Shown piece by piece: positions 9,020 to 16,260 of a stretch of 64,000 nucleotides of DNA. Below the pieces are notes generated by a model that saw only the letters and a list, made by a program, of their open reading frames with translations, did no database searches and was not told the origin of the DNA. Position 1 is the first letter of the stretch; the number at the start of each line of letters is the position of its first letter. The position numbers and the translations under genes are program-made. The stretch is from Candidatus Hydrogenedentota bacterium (GTDB lineage: Bacteria; Hydrogenedentota; Hydrogenedentia; Hydrogenedentales; SLHB01), in NCBI GenBank assembly GCA_013359265.1, contig JABWCD010000002.1, forward strand, positions 1 to 64,000, written 5' to 3'.

Positions 9020-9970
9020 CTAAACGTTCGAGAAGAGGACGCTGATGGACTCGCGGTTGTGGATGCGGCGGATCGCCTCGGCGAGATAGGGGGCGACGGA
9101 GACGACCTCGACCTTGTCGGACATGGGCGTAGGTTGCGTCTCGATGCTGTCCGTCACGAGCAGTTTCGTGATCGGACTGTCGTCGATGCGCTCTTTGGTG
9201 CCGGGGGCGAAGACGCCGTGGGTGACGGCGGCGTATACGCACTTCGCGCCGCACTCGATGAGCGTGCCCGCCATTTCCACGAGCGTGCCCGCGGAAATCG
9301 TGAAATCGTCGACAATGACGGCGGTCTTGTTCTTGACGTTTCCGATGATTTGCAGGATTTCCGCGTTTTCGTCGTGCGCGCTGCGTTGCTTGTCGCCAAT
9401 GGCGAGATCGCAATTGAGCAATGTTGCGTAGCGGCGCGCCTGCTTCACGAAACCCGTATCGGGCGACACGACAATCAAATTGTCGAGTTTCTTCGACTTG
9501 ATTGCCTTGCCCAGCACGGGCAACGCATACAGGTCGTCGACGGGAATGCGGAAGAATCCCTGAATCTGCGGCGCGTGCAGATCGATGGTGACAACACGGT
9601 CCGCGCCGGCGGCTTCGATGGCGTCCGCGCAGACACGCGCGCGAATCGAAACGCGGGGTTCGTCTTTCTTGTCACCCTTCGCGTAGCTGAAGTACGGCAT
9701 GATGACGGTGACGCTTTCGGCGCTCGCGCGTTTGAGCGCGTCGATCCAAAACAACAATTCCATGAAATTGTCATTGGCGGGGAACGCCGTCGACTGCACG
9801 AGGTAACAGCGGCGCCCGCGGACGTTTTCGAGCACGCGCACCATGAGGTTGCCTTCGGAGAATCGGTGGACTTCGCTCCGGCCCACGGGCAACCCGAGGT
9901 ATTCGGCGATTCGTGCCGCGAGATTGGGACTGCCTGAACCGCCGAAAATGAGGATGCCATTGGGATCCAT
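9020..9970 (-). CDS. prs: ribose-phosphate pyrophosphokinase (PRPP synthase)
   Basis: 316 residues, the usual length. It makes 5-phosphoribosyl-1-diphosphate from ribose 5-phosphate and ATP for purine, pyrimidine, NAD, His and Trp synthesis. The start at ATG 9970 (MDPNGILIFGGSGSPNLA) gives the family N-terminus and has GGGAGAGG about 9 nt upstream; the open frame continues another 38 codons without family similarity. Visible motifs are HRFSEGNLMVRVLENVRG (flexible-loop region; a variant of the common F-S-D-G-E), YFSYAKGDKKDEPRVSI and the PRPP-binding loop VIVDDFTISAGTL (D221-D222). The FSEGN and DDFTISAGT variants mark it as a divergent branch rather than the E. coli class I type. Divergent from the aldehyde dehydrogenase gene. 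Confidence 0.93.
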   Translation of the reverse strand: MDPNGILIFGGSGSPNLAARIAEYLGLPVGRSEVHRFSEGNLMVRVLENVRGRRCYLVQSTAFPANDNFMELLFWIDALKRASAESVTVIMPYFSYAKGDKKDEPRVSIRARVCADAIEAAGADRVVTIDLHAPQIQGFFRIPVDDLYALPVLGKAIKSKKLDNLIVVSPDTGFVKQARRYATLLNCDLAIGDKQRSAHDENAEILQIIGNVKNKTAVIVDDFTISAGTLVEMAGTLIECGAKCVYAAVTHGVFAPGTKERIDDSPITKLLVTDSIETQPTPMSDKVEVVSVAPYLAEAIRRIHNRESISVLFSNV

Positions 9971-10217
9971 CGAATGAAACCTCTCCCCCGGGAACGCCGC
10001 TGTGGAAAGCGGTAGTGTACGCGATCGGGATGCGGGAAGCGAATGGCGCGGAAAGAATGAGTGGAATGGGAGCAAGTTGAGCAATGAGATGGGATAGATT
10101 CAGCCGGCGCCGCGGAAAGCACCGCGCGCTATTCGGAGTAACGGAATGCGTGTAAGAACGGCAGAATTCGACCACTACGCCATGCACTCAAATGGCGGAG
10201 TTCGGTATACTTCGGTG

Positions 10218-11645
10218 ATGCTGCGGGAGACGTATCCATATTTCCTGGCGAACAAGCCGGTTGCGCCGAACTATTCGCTCGAGGTGACCGACAAGTATTC
10301 GGGCGCAGTGGCGGCCCGGGTTGCCGAGGCGGACCCATACGCAATCGATTACGCGATTGGAAAGGCCGTCGAGGCGGCGGAACCGATGCGGGCGCTGGCG
10401 GCGTACGAGCGGCGCGACGTTTTGATGCATTGCGTAACGCGGTTCGGCGCGCGGTTTGACGAATTGGCGATGGCGCTCTGCATCGAGGCGGGCAAACCGA
10501 TCAAGGACAGCCGCGGCGAGGTGACGCGCCTGATCGATACGTTTCGCACTGCTGCGGAGGAATCGACGCGGATCACCGGCGAGGTACTGCCGCTCGATAT
10601 CAGCGCGCGCGCGAGGAATTACAGCGGGATGTGGAAGCGCGTGCCGATTGGGCCGTGCTCGTTCATATCGCCGTTCAACTTTCCGCTGAACCTCGTCGCG
10701 CACAAGATTGCGCCAGCGCTGGCGGTGGGGTGCCCGTTCATCTTGAAGCCCGCGAGCCGCACGCCGGTCGGCGCGTTGCTGATCGGCGAAGTGCTGGCGG
10801 AAACGAACCTGCCGGATGGCGCATTCTCGATTTTGCCGTGTTCGCGTTCCGGAGCGGACTTGTTTACGACGGATCCGCGGCTGAAACTGTTGAGTTTCAC
10901 CGGATCGCCGGATGTGGGCTGGGATTTGAAGGCGCGCGCGGGCAAGAAAAAAGTCGTTCTGGAACTCGGCGGCAACGCGGCGTGCATCGTCGATAACGAC
11001 TGGGACCTCGACGACGCGGTACAGCGTGTCGTCATCGGCGGGTACTACCAGTCGGGCCAAAGCTGCATCAGCGTGCAGCGCGTGCTGGTACACGAGTCAA
11101 TTTACAGCGCGTTTCGGGACAAGTTGGTGGTAGCGGTAAACGCACTGCGATGCGGCGATCCGCGCGACGAGCAGACGTTCATTGGGCCGATTATATCCGA
11201 GCCCGCAGCGAAGCGGATTGAAACGTGGTTACAGTCCGCAGCGAAGCGCGGCGCGCGCGTGTTGTGCGGCGGTACGCGCGACGGTGTGATGATTGCGCCG
11301 GCAGTGGTCGAGCGAGTGCCAAACGATGAACCGCTGTGGTCCGAGGAAGTCTTCGGGCCGGTCACGTGCCTGAAACCGTTTGCCGATTTTGGCGAGGCGC
11401 TCGCGGAAGCGAACAATACGAAGTACGGGTTGCAGGCGGGCGTGTTCACGCGCGACCTATACAAGGCGCAGCGCGCGTGGGACACGCTCGAGGTCGGCGG
11501 CGTCGTGATCGGCGACGTGCCGTCGTGGCGCGTTGACCACATGCCGTACGGCGGCGTGAAAGACAGCGGGTTCGGGCGCGAGGGAATCCGATTTGCGATG
11601 GAAGACATGACCGAACTGCGGTTGATGGTCGTGCGGACTCCGTGA
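10218..11645 (+). CDS. NAD(P)-dependent aldehyde dehydrogenase
   Basis: 475 residues from ATG 10218 (MLRETYPYFLANKPVAP). Two earlier in-frame ATGs (10146, 10182) exist and none has a strong ribosome site, so the start is moderate. All ALDH superfamily hallmarks are present: the PFNFPLNLVAHKIAPALAVGCPFILKPA cofactor region, FTGSPDVG, general base E249 in LELGG, catalytic C283 in GQSCISVQR, and EEVFGPV. It resembles the lactaldehyde/glyceraldehyde-3-phosphate-type NAD-aldehyde dehydrogenases. It is followed after 6 bp by an FMN reductase-like gene, so the two are probably co-transcribed. The substrate cannot be assigned. Confidence 0.9.
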   Translation: MLRETYPYFLANKPVAPNYSLEVTDKYSGAVAARVAEADPYAIDYAIGKAVEAAEPMRALAAYERRDVLMHCVTRFGARFDELAMALCIEAGKPIKDSRGEVTRLIDTFRTAAEESTRITGEVLPLDISARARNYSGMWKRVPIGPCSFISPFNFPLNLVAHKIAPALAVGCPFILKPASRTPVGALLIGEVLAETNLPDGAFSILPCSRSGADLFTTDPRLKLLSFTGSPDVGWDLKARAGKKKVVLELGGNAACIVDNDWDLDDAVQRVVIGGYYQSGQSCISVQRVLVHESIYSAFRDKLVVAVNALRCGDPRDEQTFIGPIISEPAAKRIETWLQSAAKRGARVLCGGTRDGVMIAPAVVERVPNDEPLWSEEVFGPVTCLKPFADFGEALAEANNTKYGLQAGVFTRDLYKAQRAWDTLEVGGVVIGDVPSWRVDHMPYGGVKDSGFGREGIRFAMEDMTELRLMVVRTP

Positions 11646-11651
11646 GGGAAG

Positions 11652-12203
11652 ATGGCGTACCTTGTTCTTAGTTGCAGTTTGAACCCTCAGAGCCGGAGCC
11701 GCGTGCTCGCGCGGGCGGCAGCGTTGCGTATCGAAGAGCGCGGCGGTGACGTGGACTTTCTCGATCTGCGCGATTTCCCGATGCCGCTGTGCGACGGAGG
11801 CATGACTGCGCTCGATGCAAACGCGCAATCGGTGGCGAGGCGCATCGCGGAATCCGACGGCATTTTTCTCGCCTGCCCGGTGTACAATTTCAACGTCAGT
11901 TCGAGCGTCAAGAATGTCATCGAACTTACGGGCACCGCGTGGCAGAACAAGGTCGTTGCGATTGTCTGCGCGACGGGCGGCGACGCGAGTTTCATGGCGC
12001 ACATGGGGATCGCAAACAGCCTGATGCTGGATTTTCGCAGCGTGATCGTTCCGCGGTTTGTGCACGCGAGCGAACTCGAGGTGACGCCGGAGCGCATCGT
12101 CGGCGCGGACACGCAGCGCCGCCTCGACGAAACCGTGACGCTGTTCCTGCGCATCGCGCGCGCGCTCAATCCGTTGCCCGAAAACGCCGGCCCTTCGGCA
12201 TAG
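11652..12203 (+). CDS. NAD(P)H-dependent FMN reductase family protein
   Basis: 183 residues. Flavodoxin-like fold: an SCSLNPQSRSRVLA phosphate-binding loop after beta-1 (residues about 6-20) and a CPVYNFNVSSSVKNVIELTG loop (about 75-95), as in NADPH-dependent FMN reductases/quinone reductases. It would carry out two-electron flavin or quinone reduction in the cytoplasm. It begins 6 bp after the aldehyde dehydrogenase stop, implying one transcript. Its 3' end overlaps the convergent HTH gene (12166-12555) by 38 bp. Confidence 0.85.
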   Translation: MAYLVLSCSLNPQSRSRVLARAAALRIEERGGDVDFLDLRDFPMPLCDGGMTALDANAQSVARRIAESDGIFLACPVYNFNVSSSVKNVIELTGTAWQNKVVAIVCATGGDASFMAHMGIANSLMLDFRSVIVPRFVHASELEVTPERIVGADTQRRLDETVTLFLRIARALNPLPENAGPSA

Positions 12204-12555
12204 CCTTTGCCAGGTTGCCCTCGCCCTTGGCCGCGGCCTTGTGCAGTTTACGAATCGCGCGCCCGATCGCGCGATACGCCGAACTCGCGTTCGTGCCCGT
12301 CCGGTCACCCACTTCGCGGAAGGTGAGCCCCTCGAAGAAGTACAGCTCGATGCAGCGGCGCTCGCGTTTGGTGAGGCGGCGCCCCATCTGGCGCCGCACC
12401 CATTTCAGGAGGGCCGCTTTCTCCTCGCCCCAACGCAGACCGTCTTCGATCTCCTCCGGCGTTTCGTACCACATCTTTTCCTGGATGGTGCGAAACTGCA
12501 TGAACTCGGGTCTGGCGTAGACGATAAACCGGCTGGCGCGGCTGCGTTGGATCAT
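12166..12555 (-). CDS. small sigma-70 region-4-like helix-turn-helix protein
   Basis: 129 residues from ATG 12555, which follows GGGAG by 7 nt; the frame is open further upstream but that part is not conserved-looking. The middle holds RRLTKRERRCIELYFFEGLTFREVGDRTG followed by NASSAYRAIGRAIRKLHK, a sigma-70 region 4 / sigma-like HTH (YlxM/RNA polymerase sigma type) where the second helix would recognise DNA. No region 2 is seen, so it is not a complete sigma factor. Likely a small transcriptional regulator; the target is unknown. Its ribosome-binding site lies inside an 8-bp inverted repeat (12561-12591). The gene tail overlaps the convergent FMN reductase gene by 38 bp. Confidence 0.75.
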   Translation of the reverse strand: MIQRSRASRFIVYARPEFMQFRTIQEKMWYETPEEIEDGLRWGEEKAALLKWVRRQMGRRLTKRERRCIELYFFEGLTFREVGDRTGTNASSAYRAIGRAIRKLHKAAAKGEGNLAKAMPKGRRFRATD

Positions 12556-12560
12556 GGCGG

Positions 12561-12591
12561 TACTCCCAAGGGTTGTTGCCAAGTGGGAGTA
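12561..12591 (-). promoter_or_regulatory. inverted repeat covering the ribosome-binding site of the HTH gene
   Basis: TACTCCCA and TGGGAGTA form perfect 8-bp arms separated by 15 nt. On the mRNA strand the 3' arm contains the GGGAG that serves as ribosome site for the ATG at 12555. It could be an operator bound by the HTH protein or an RNA hairpin that hides the ribosome site. Only the symmetry and overlap are seen; regulation is inferred. Confidence 0.55.
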
Positions 12592-12820
12592 AATTACGGG
12601 AGACGCGCGGAAAAGAATTTTGAACGCACTTCGATTATCGTGCGATTTCGCTGTGCGCAGCGCGGCACGCGTGTAAAGAAGCAAGAAAGAATTGGCGCAG
12701 CGTTCGACCTCGATTCGGGTCCGTTGCGCCGCTATTCACAAGATTGAGGAAATAGCGAGGATGTGCTGTGGCGTGCAGACGCGGCCTTGGCCTCCGGCGA
12801 AGCGGACGCCGCATGACGCG

Positions 12821-12871
12821 ATCAAAGCGGAGCTTTTCAAGAGTGCGTTCCCAAATGGAAATTTGGGAACG
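12821..12871 (-). repeat. stem-loop element, copy A
   Basis: On the minus strand: an 11-bp perfect stem (CGTTCCCAAAT / ATTTGGGAACG) with loop TTCC, followed by a 25-nt tail beginning CACTCTTGAAAAGCTCCGC. A second copy in the opposite orientation lies at 14582-14632. The two differ in the stem by a compensatory C-G to G-C exchange. Apart from this element and the hairpin at 12561-12591 I see nothing in the gap 12556-12936. Confidence 0.85.
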
Positions 12872-12936
12872 AGGAAACAGCGAGGAAGTGCTGCATCTGC
12901 CCGCCACCGTTTTGGCCGGCAAACTCGCCGGCCAAC

Positions 12937-14526
12937 TTACTGTAATTCGCGCAGCCGCTTCAGAATCGCCAGCGATTCGCGGTGGATCGCCGGTGCGACG
13001 CCGGGACCGCCGGAGTTTTCTTCGCCGTACTGCGGCTTGTCCGTTCTGCCGTACGCGAAGGGCGGTTTCTCGTCCCACTGCGTCCTCGGGATAATATAGC
13101 CGATCTCGTCGTTGGCGAGGCCGACGATCATGTTGACCTTGCCGCGCATTTCGTGGCGCAGCGGCGGCACCTCGATCGGCGGGCCGGGGAAATCCGCGCC
13201 GTCCGGCGATTCGATGCCGCCTTCCGCGATCTCGGGATACAGCTCGCCGGGTATCGTCAGGATCTCCAACTCGCCGATCCGGAACGCATTGACTTCCGTC
13301 TTCGCCTTGCCCCAATACCAGCCCGGGTGAATCAGACCGAGCGCAATCGCATAACCGTACATCCCGCTGATCGGCGCGAAGATTGTCTGCGCCGCAACGG
13401 ACACGCGCGGGTTCTCGACCTTCACCACATTCTCTCCGCGCAATGCTTTTGCAGCGACGATGGCGACGTTTTCGCCCAGCGCCTGCGCCTTCTCGAACGA
13501 CGCCTCGCGAAACTCCTGCTGGCCGTCGCGGTGTGGCACGGTCGTGTGCAGTTGCGTCATCAGCCCGCCGACCATGCCCTGAAAATACAGTGCCGTGCCG
13601 CCAAACCCTTCGACGCCGTTCGGATCGCCGACTCCTTTCTCGAGTCCCTCGCGCAGGTAATGCGGGAAGTCACTTGTGAGCAGCGAGTTGTTGCTGCCCA
13701 AGGTCTCGACGTGGTTGCCCCACGACACCATGGTGGCGATCGTCTCTTCCGTGCCGTGCTTCGTGAACCAGGCGCAGCACACCTTCAGGTCATACACCAA
13801 CGGTTGGCGGCTGTCGTCGACAAATCCCTCCGGCTCGATCTCGCTCTCCGCGATCGTCATGTCCGCTGGCTGCAGGCCGCGCACGGCTTCCTCGACGGCC
13901 TCCTTGCACGCCTGTTGCACCTTCGCCATGTACGCGTGATCGAAGTTCTCCTTCAGTACGATCGCCTTCACGCCGTCCATGTTGCTCCATATGCCCATTG
14001 TGTCAGGTGATTCGTGGTTGTGCGACGTCGAGAACATCACGTGATCGATCTTCAGCGACGGATCGATCGCCTTGCGCACGGCGATGAACTTCTCGTGCAG
14101 GATGCCGATGCTGTCAATCGTCACCATCGCGACCGTCACGCCGTTGTTGCGAAACGCGATCGCCCGCGCCCAGAGCGGATCGTTTACGCCCTTCGCGGGG
14201 CGGTTGCTCGAAAACCCCGCCATCCACACGAGGTCGCGCTTGCCGTTGCCGTTCGTGTCCTGCCACGTGTCGCCGTCGGATTCCTTGTACTTGCCGTCGT
14301 TGTTCGCATCCGTCCACGTGTCGTACTGGCTCAGGTCCGGCGTGATGTCGCGCATCGCCACGCCCACCTCAAGCACCCCCGGCGCGGGCGCACCCGCTGC
14401 CGGCAAGTCCAGGCTGACGCGGTACGAGCGATACGGGCCCTTCATTCGATAGGCCAGAAAGCCGAGGACGAGCAGAAGGATTACGAGGATTGTGGAGAGA
14501 ATCTTGTGACGTTTTACGAATTCCAT
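12937..14526 (-). CDS. membrane-anchored neutral/alkaline ceramidase-like hydrolase
   Basis: 529 residues. One N-terminal transmembrane helix (about 9-26) places the rest outside the cytoplasm. VGVAMRDITPDLSQYDTW matches the start of the neutral/alkaline non-lysosomal ceramidase N-terminal domain, and FSTSHNHESPDTMGIW matches its zinc/catalytic His-rich motif. A calcium-loop-like insert, DANNDGKYKESDGD followed by DTNGNGKRD (about residues 75-98), interrupts the usual sequence. Homologues are common in planctomycetes and Hydrogenedentes, where the true substrate (ceramide or another amide) is untested. The gene is bracketed by inverted copies of a 51-nt stem-loop element, about 65 bp downstream and 55 bp upstream. 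Confidence 0.8.
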   Translation of the reverse strand: MEFVKRHKILSTILVILLLVLGFLAYRMKGPYRSYRVSLDLPAAGAPAPGVLEVGVAMRDITPDLSQYDTWTDANNDGKYKESDGDTWQDTNGNGKRDLVWMAGFSSNRPAKGVNDPLWARAIAFRNNGVTVAMVTIDSIGILHEKFIAVRKAIDPSLKIDHVMFSTSHNHESPDTMGIWSNMDGVKAIVLKENFDHAYMAKVQQACKEAVEEAVRGLQPADMTIAESEIEPEGFVDDSRQPLVYDLKVCCAWFTKHGTEETIATMVSWGNHVETLGSNNSLLTSDFPHYLREGLEKGVGDPNGVEGFGGTALYFQGMVGGLMTQLHTTVPHRDGQQEFREASFEKAQALGENVAIVAAKALRGENVVKVENPRVSVAAQTIFAPISGMYGYAIALGLIHPGWYWGKAKTEVNAFRIGELEILTIPGELYPEIAEGGIESPDGADFPGPPIEVPPLRHEMRGKVNMIVGLANDEIGYIIPRTQWDEKPPFAYGRTDKPQYGEENSGGPGVAPAIHRESLAILKRLRELQ

Positions 14527-14581
14527 GACGATTGTTCCATTACTTTTTCAGCGAGTACTGCCGTGTACACCGGGTCACTCC

Positions 14582-14632
14582 CGTTGCCAAATTTCCATTT
14601 GGCAACGCGCTCTTGAAAAGCTCTGCTTTGAT
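14582..14632 (+). repeat. stem-loop element, copy B
   Basis: An 11-bp perfect stem (CGTTGCCAAAT / ATTTGGCAACG), loop TTCC and a 25-nt tail (CGCTCTTGAAAAGCTCTGC...) that differs from copy A at two positions. It lies 55 bp upstream of the ceramidase-like start codon, in inverted orientation to copy A. Confidence 0.85.
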
Positions 14633-14667
14633 CTTGTCTCCGCACAAGGCGAAATGATCGAATTATC

Positions 14668-14704
14668 GATTACGATTACGATTACGAGCACGAGCACGAG
14701 CACG
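14668..14704 (+). repeat. hexanucleotide array: GATTAC x3 then GAGCAC x3
   Basis: Uninterrupted six-base tandem units that switch from GATTAC to GAGCAC. It lies in the intergenic space upstream of the ceramidase-like gene. Same family and same plus-strand polarity as the arrays at about 17.9, 22.3, 23.8 and 28.9 kb. Confidence 0.9.
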
Positions 14705-14743
14705 GATTGCGGCCTACGATATCGTTGATCTGACGTGGTCGCG

Positions 14744-15370
14744 CTACTCATGCGTGATCTCCTGAGTCGTTTCTTCCGTGCTCCGGAACCGCGCTTCGAA
14801 TTCTTCCATCGACGTAATCTCTCCGCTTACCAGCGCCTCAACCTCCTCCGTGGAGAGATTCGCGCCGTTGCACGCTCTCAGGGCCATTTGCGCTTCGCGG
14901 CTATTGCGAAAGTAGTCAAAGAATTGCGGATCGTGCAGTAACTCTTCATATACCTGGCACAACCCGTTCTGCACCTCGCAACAGATGTCCCGATTGAGAC
15001 CTCTCGAGATCACAGACGCGACTACTTCGTCGTGCGTTTCACGATACGTTTCCTCGAATCGTCGCGCCGCGTAGTCGAAGGCCTGACCCTGTCTTCGGGA
15101 GTTCGGATGCCGAAGCTTGTCCATCAGTTTCGCCAGCGGCTCGAATCGTTGCCAGTCGTGTTCGCCTGCGGAGTACGCTGAAAACGCTTGGTCCACATCC
15201 GACCGAGTTGGATAGCGGTTTACCCACGCAACTATCGCTATGACCGGAGCCAGCGCTACCAACGATCCAAGGAGAAACGACGCGAGTACGATCACAAAAA
15301 CCGCTGTCCGCGGCCGCCCGTGCGGTCCCTTGTCGGCCGTTTCGCCCTCAGAAGGCATGCGCTTCCTCAC
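14744..15370 (-). CDS. hypothetical single-pass membrane protein
   Basis: 208 residues; I do not recognise the family. A charged N-terminus (about 1-22) precedes one long hydrophobic helix (about 23-48, VFVIVLASFLLGSLVALAPVIAIVAW). A mostly helical, acidic soluble domain follows with two close cysteine pairs (ICCEVQNGLCQ around residue 130). A C-terminal tail is rich in Glu/Thr. The topology suggests a small membrane protein with its domain on either side; no enzyme motif is seen. It is transcribed toward the ceramidase-like gene. The 330-bp stretch upstream (15371-15701) holds no feature I can support. Confidence 0.6.
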   Translation of the reverse strand: MRKRMPSEGETADKGPHGRPRTAVFVIVLASFLLGSLVALAPVIAIVAWVNRYPTRSDVDQAFSAYSAGEHDWQRFEPLAKLMDKLRHPNSRRQGQAFDYAARRFEETYRETHDEVVASVISRGLNRDICCEVQNGLCQVYEELLHDPQFFDYFRNSREAQMALRACNGANLSTEEVEALVSGEITSMEEFEARFRSTEETTQEITHE

Positions 15371-15701
15371 GTCTCGTCCCGCGACGCCTGCGCTAGCCTG
15401 TCTGCTGCGTACGAAAAGGGTCCACGGTTATGCGCCGATCGCGAACGAATAGTCCCCCCGATGAGCGTATCGGACAGCCGTGGCGCGACGCAAAGGCTGG
15501 TCGGAGGCAGGTATTCGTCGTCGTAGAAAGATCGGGGGCGGGTATGGGATGTAAGCCATTATATGCAAATAACTTACATGAATCGCAGCGACGCCGGGCT
15601 GTCCAAGGATATTGAATAGCCGCCCGGCGCCGGCGTCCAATTCTGTGCGGGCGCAAGCCCCGGGAACTTTTGGAGGTTGTGTGGTATTATCGGTGCGGGG
15701 T

Positions 15702-15944
15702 ATGAACGCCTCGCGGATGGATTTAGCTATGGCTACGTTAATGAACCAAGTCAAACCCGCAATCGCCTTGGCGACGAGCGCGCTGATGGGCGCGGCCGTC
15801 GTGCTGGGCGCAGTCGCCATGCTGGGCAGCACCACCGCGCCGGCGCAACCCACGATCGCGTCGCCGCAGGTGCTTGTCGGACTTAGCCGGTTCAACACGA
15901 CGGATATCCGCGTCGTGCCGACGCCGCGCCTGCTTGGACGGTAA
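15702..15944 (+). CDS. small hydrophobic exported or membrane protein (hypothetical)
   Basis: 80 residues from ATG 15702; other in-frame ATGs at 15717 and 15729 are possible and none has a convincing ribosome site. One alanine/glycine/leucine-rich hydrophobic segment (AIALATSALMGAAVVLGAVAMLG) followed by TTAPAQP looks like a signal peptide with a cleavage region, leaving a short mature peptide of about 30 residues (TIASPQVLVGLSRFNTTDIR...). No family recognised. Coding status rests on the signal-like pattern only. The following 316 bp (15945-16260) hold the REP-like hairpin at 16154-16202 and nothing else I can name. Confidence 0.4.
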   Translation: MNASRMDLAMATLMNQVKPAIALATSALMGAAVVLGAVAMLGSTTAPAQPTIASPQVLVGLSRFNTTDIRVVPTPRLLGR

Positions 15945-16153
15945 GGGCGTGTAAAGGACCCAGGGAACGAAAGGGGTCCAAAGGCCCTAAGCTGAACAGT
16001 ACTGCTATTCCCAGTCCCGTTTGCGCCGATGAAATCCGTGCATCCGAATTCCTCAACCGCTACACGATTTCCGTTTCCTTTCCATCGTCTTCGTCCTTCT
16101 GATTCTCCACGGTCTACATGACGCGAACCGCTGCGGCGGTTTCAAGAGGGTGC

Positions 16154-16202
16154 GGGGACAGCCACCGAAACGGTGACCGTCCCCTCCGTCGGTGGCTGTT
16201 CC
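16154..16202 (+). repeat. REP-like GGGGACAGCC element with two possible 3' arms
   Basis: The 5' arm GGGGACAGCCACCG can pair imperfectly with CGGTGACCGTCCCC just downstream (16171-16184), or almost perfectly with CGGTGGCTGTTCC further on (16190-16202). A related element without the second arm is at 34968-34996. It ends 58 bp before the alpha-galactosidase start codon. Such GGGGACAG...GTCCCC palindromes resemble the repeats mobilised by REP-associated transposases; no such transposase is in the window. Confidence 0.65.
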
Positions 16203-16260
16203 TCGAATCCCCGTTGTACAATTCAAGAGGGGTTCTTCATGGATTTGGGGGGAAATCGCC

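Noticed and set aside
14525-14728. 67-codon plus-strand frame across the repeat at 14668
   Set aside because: Its only feature is I-T and S-T dipeptides produced by reading the hexanucleotide array; no support as a gene.
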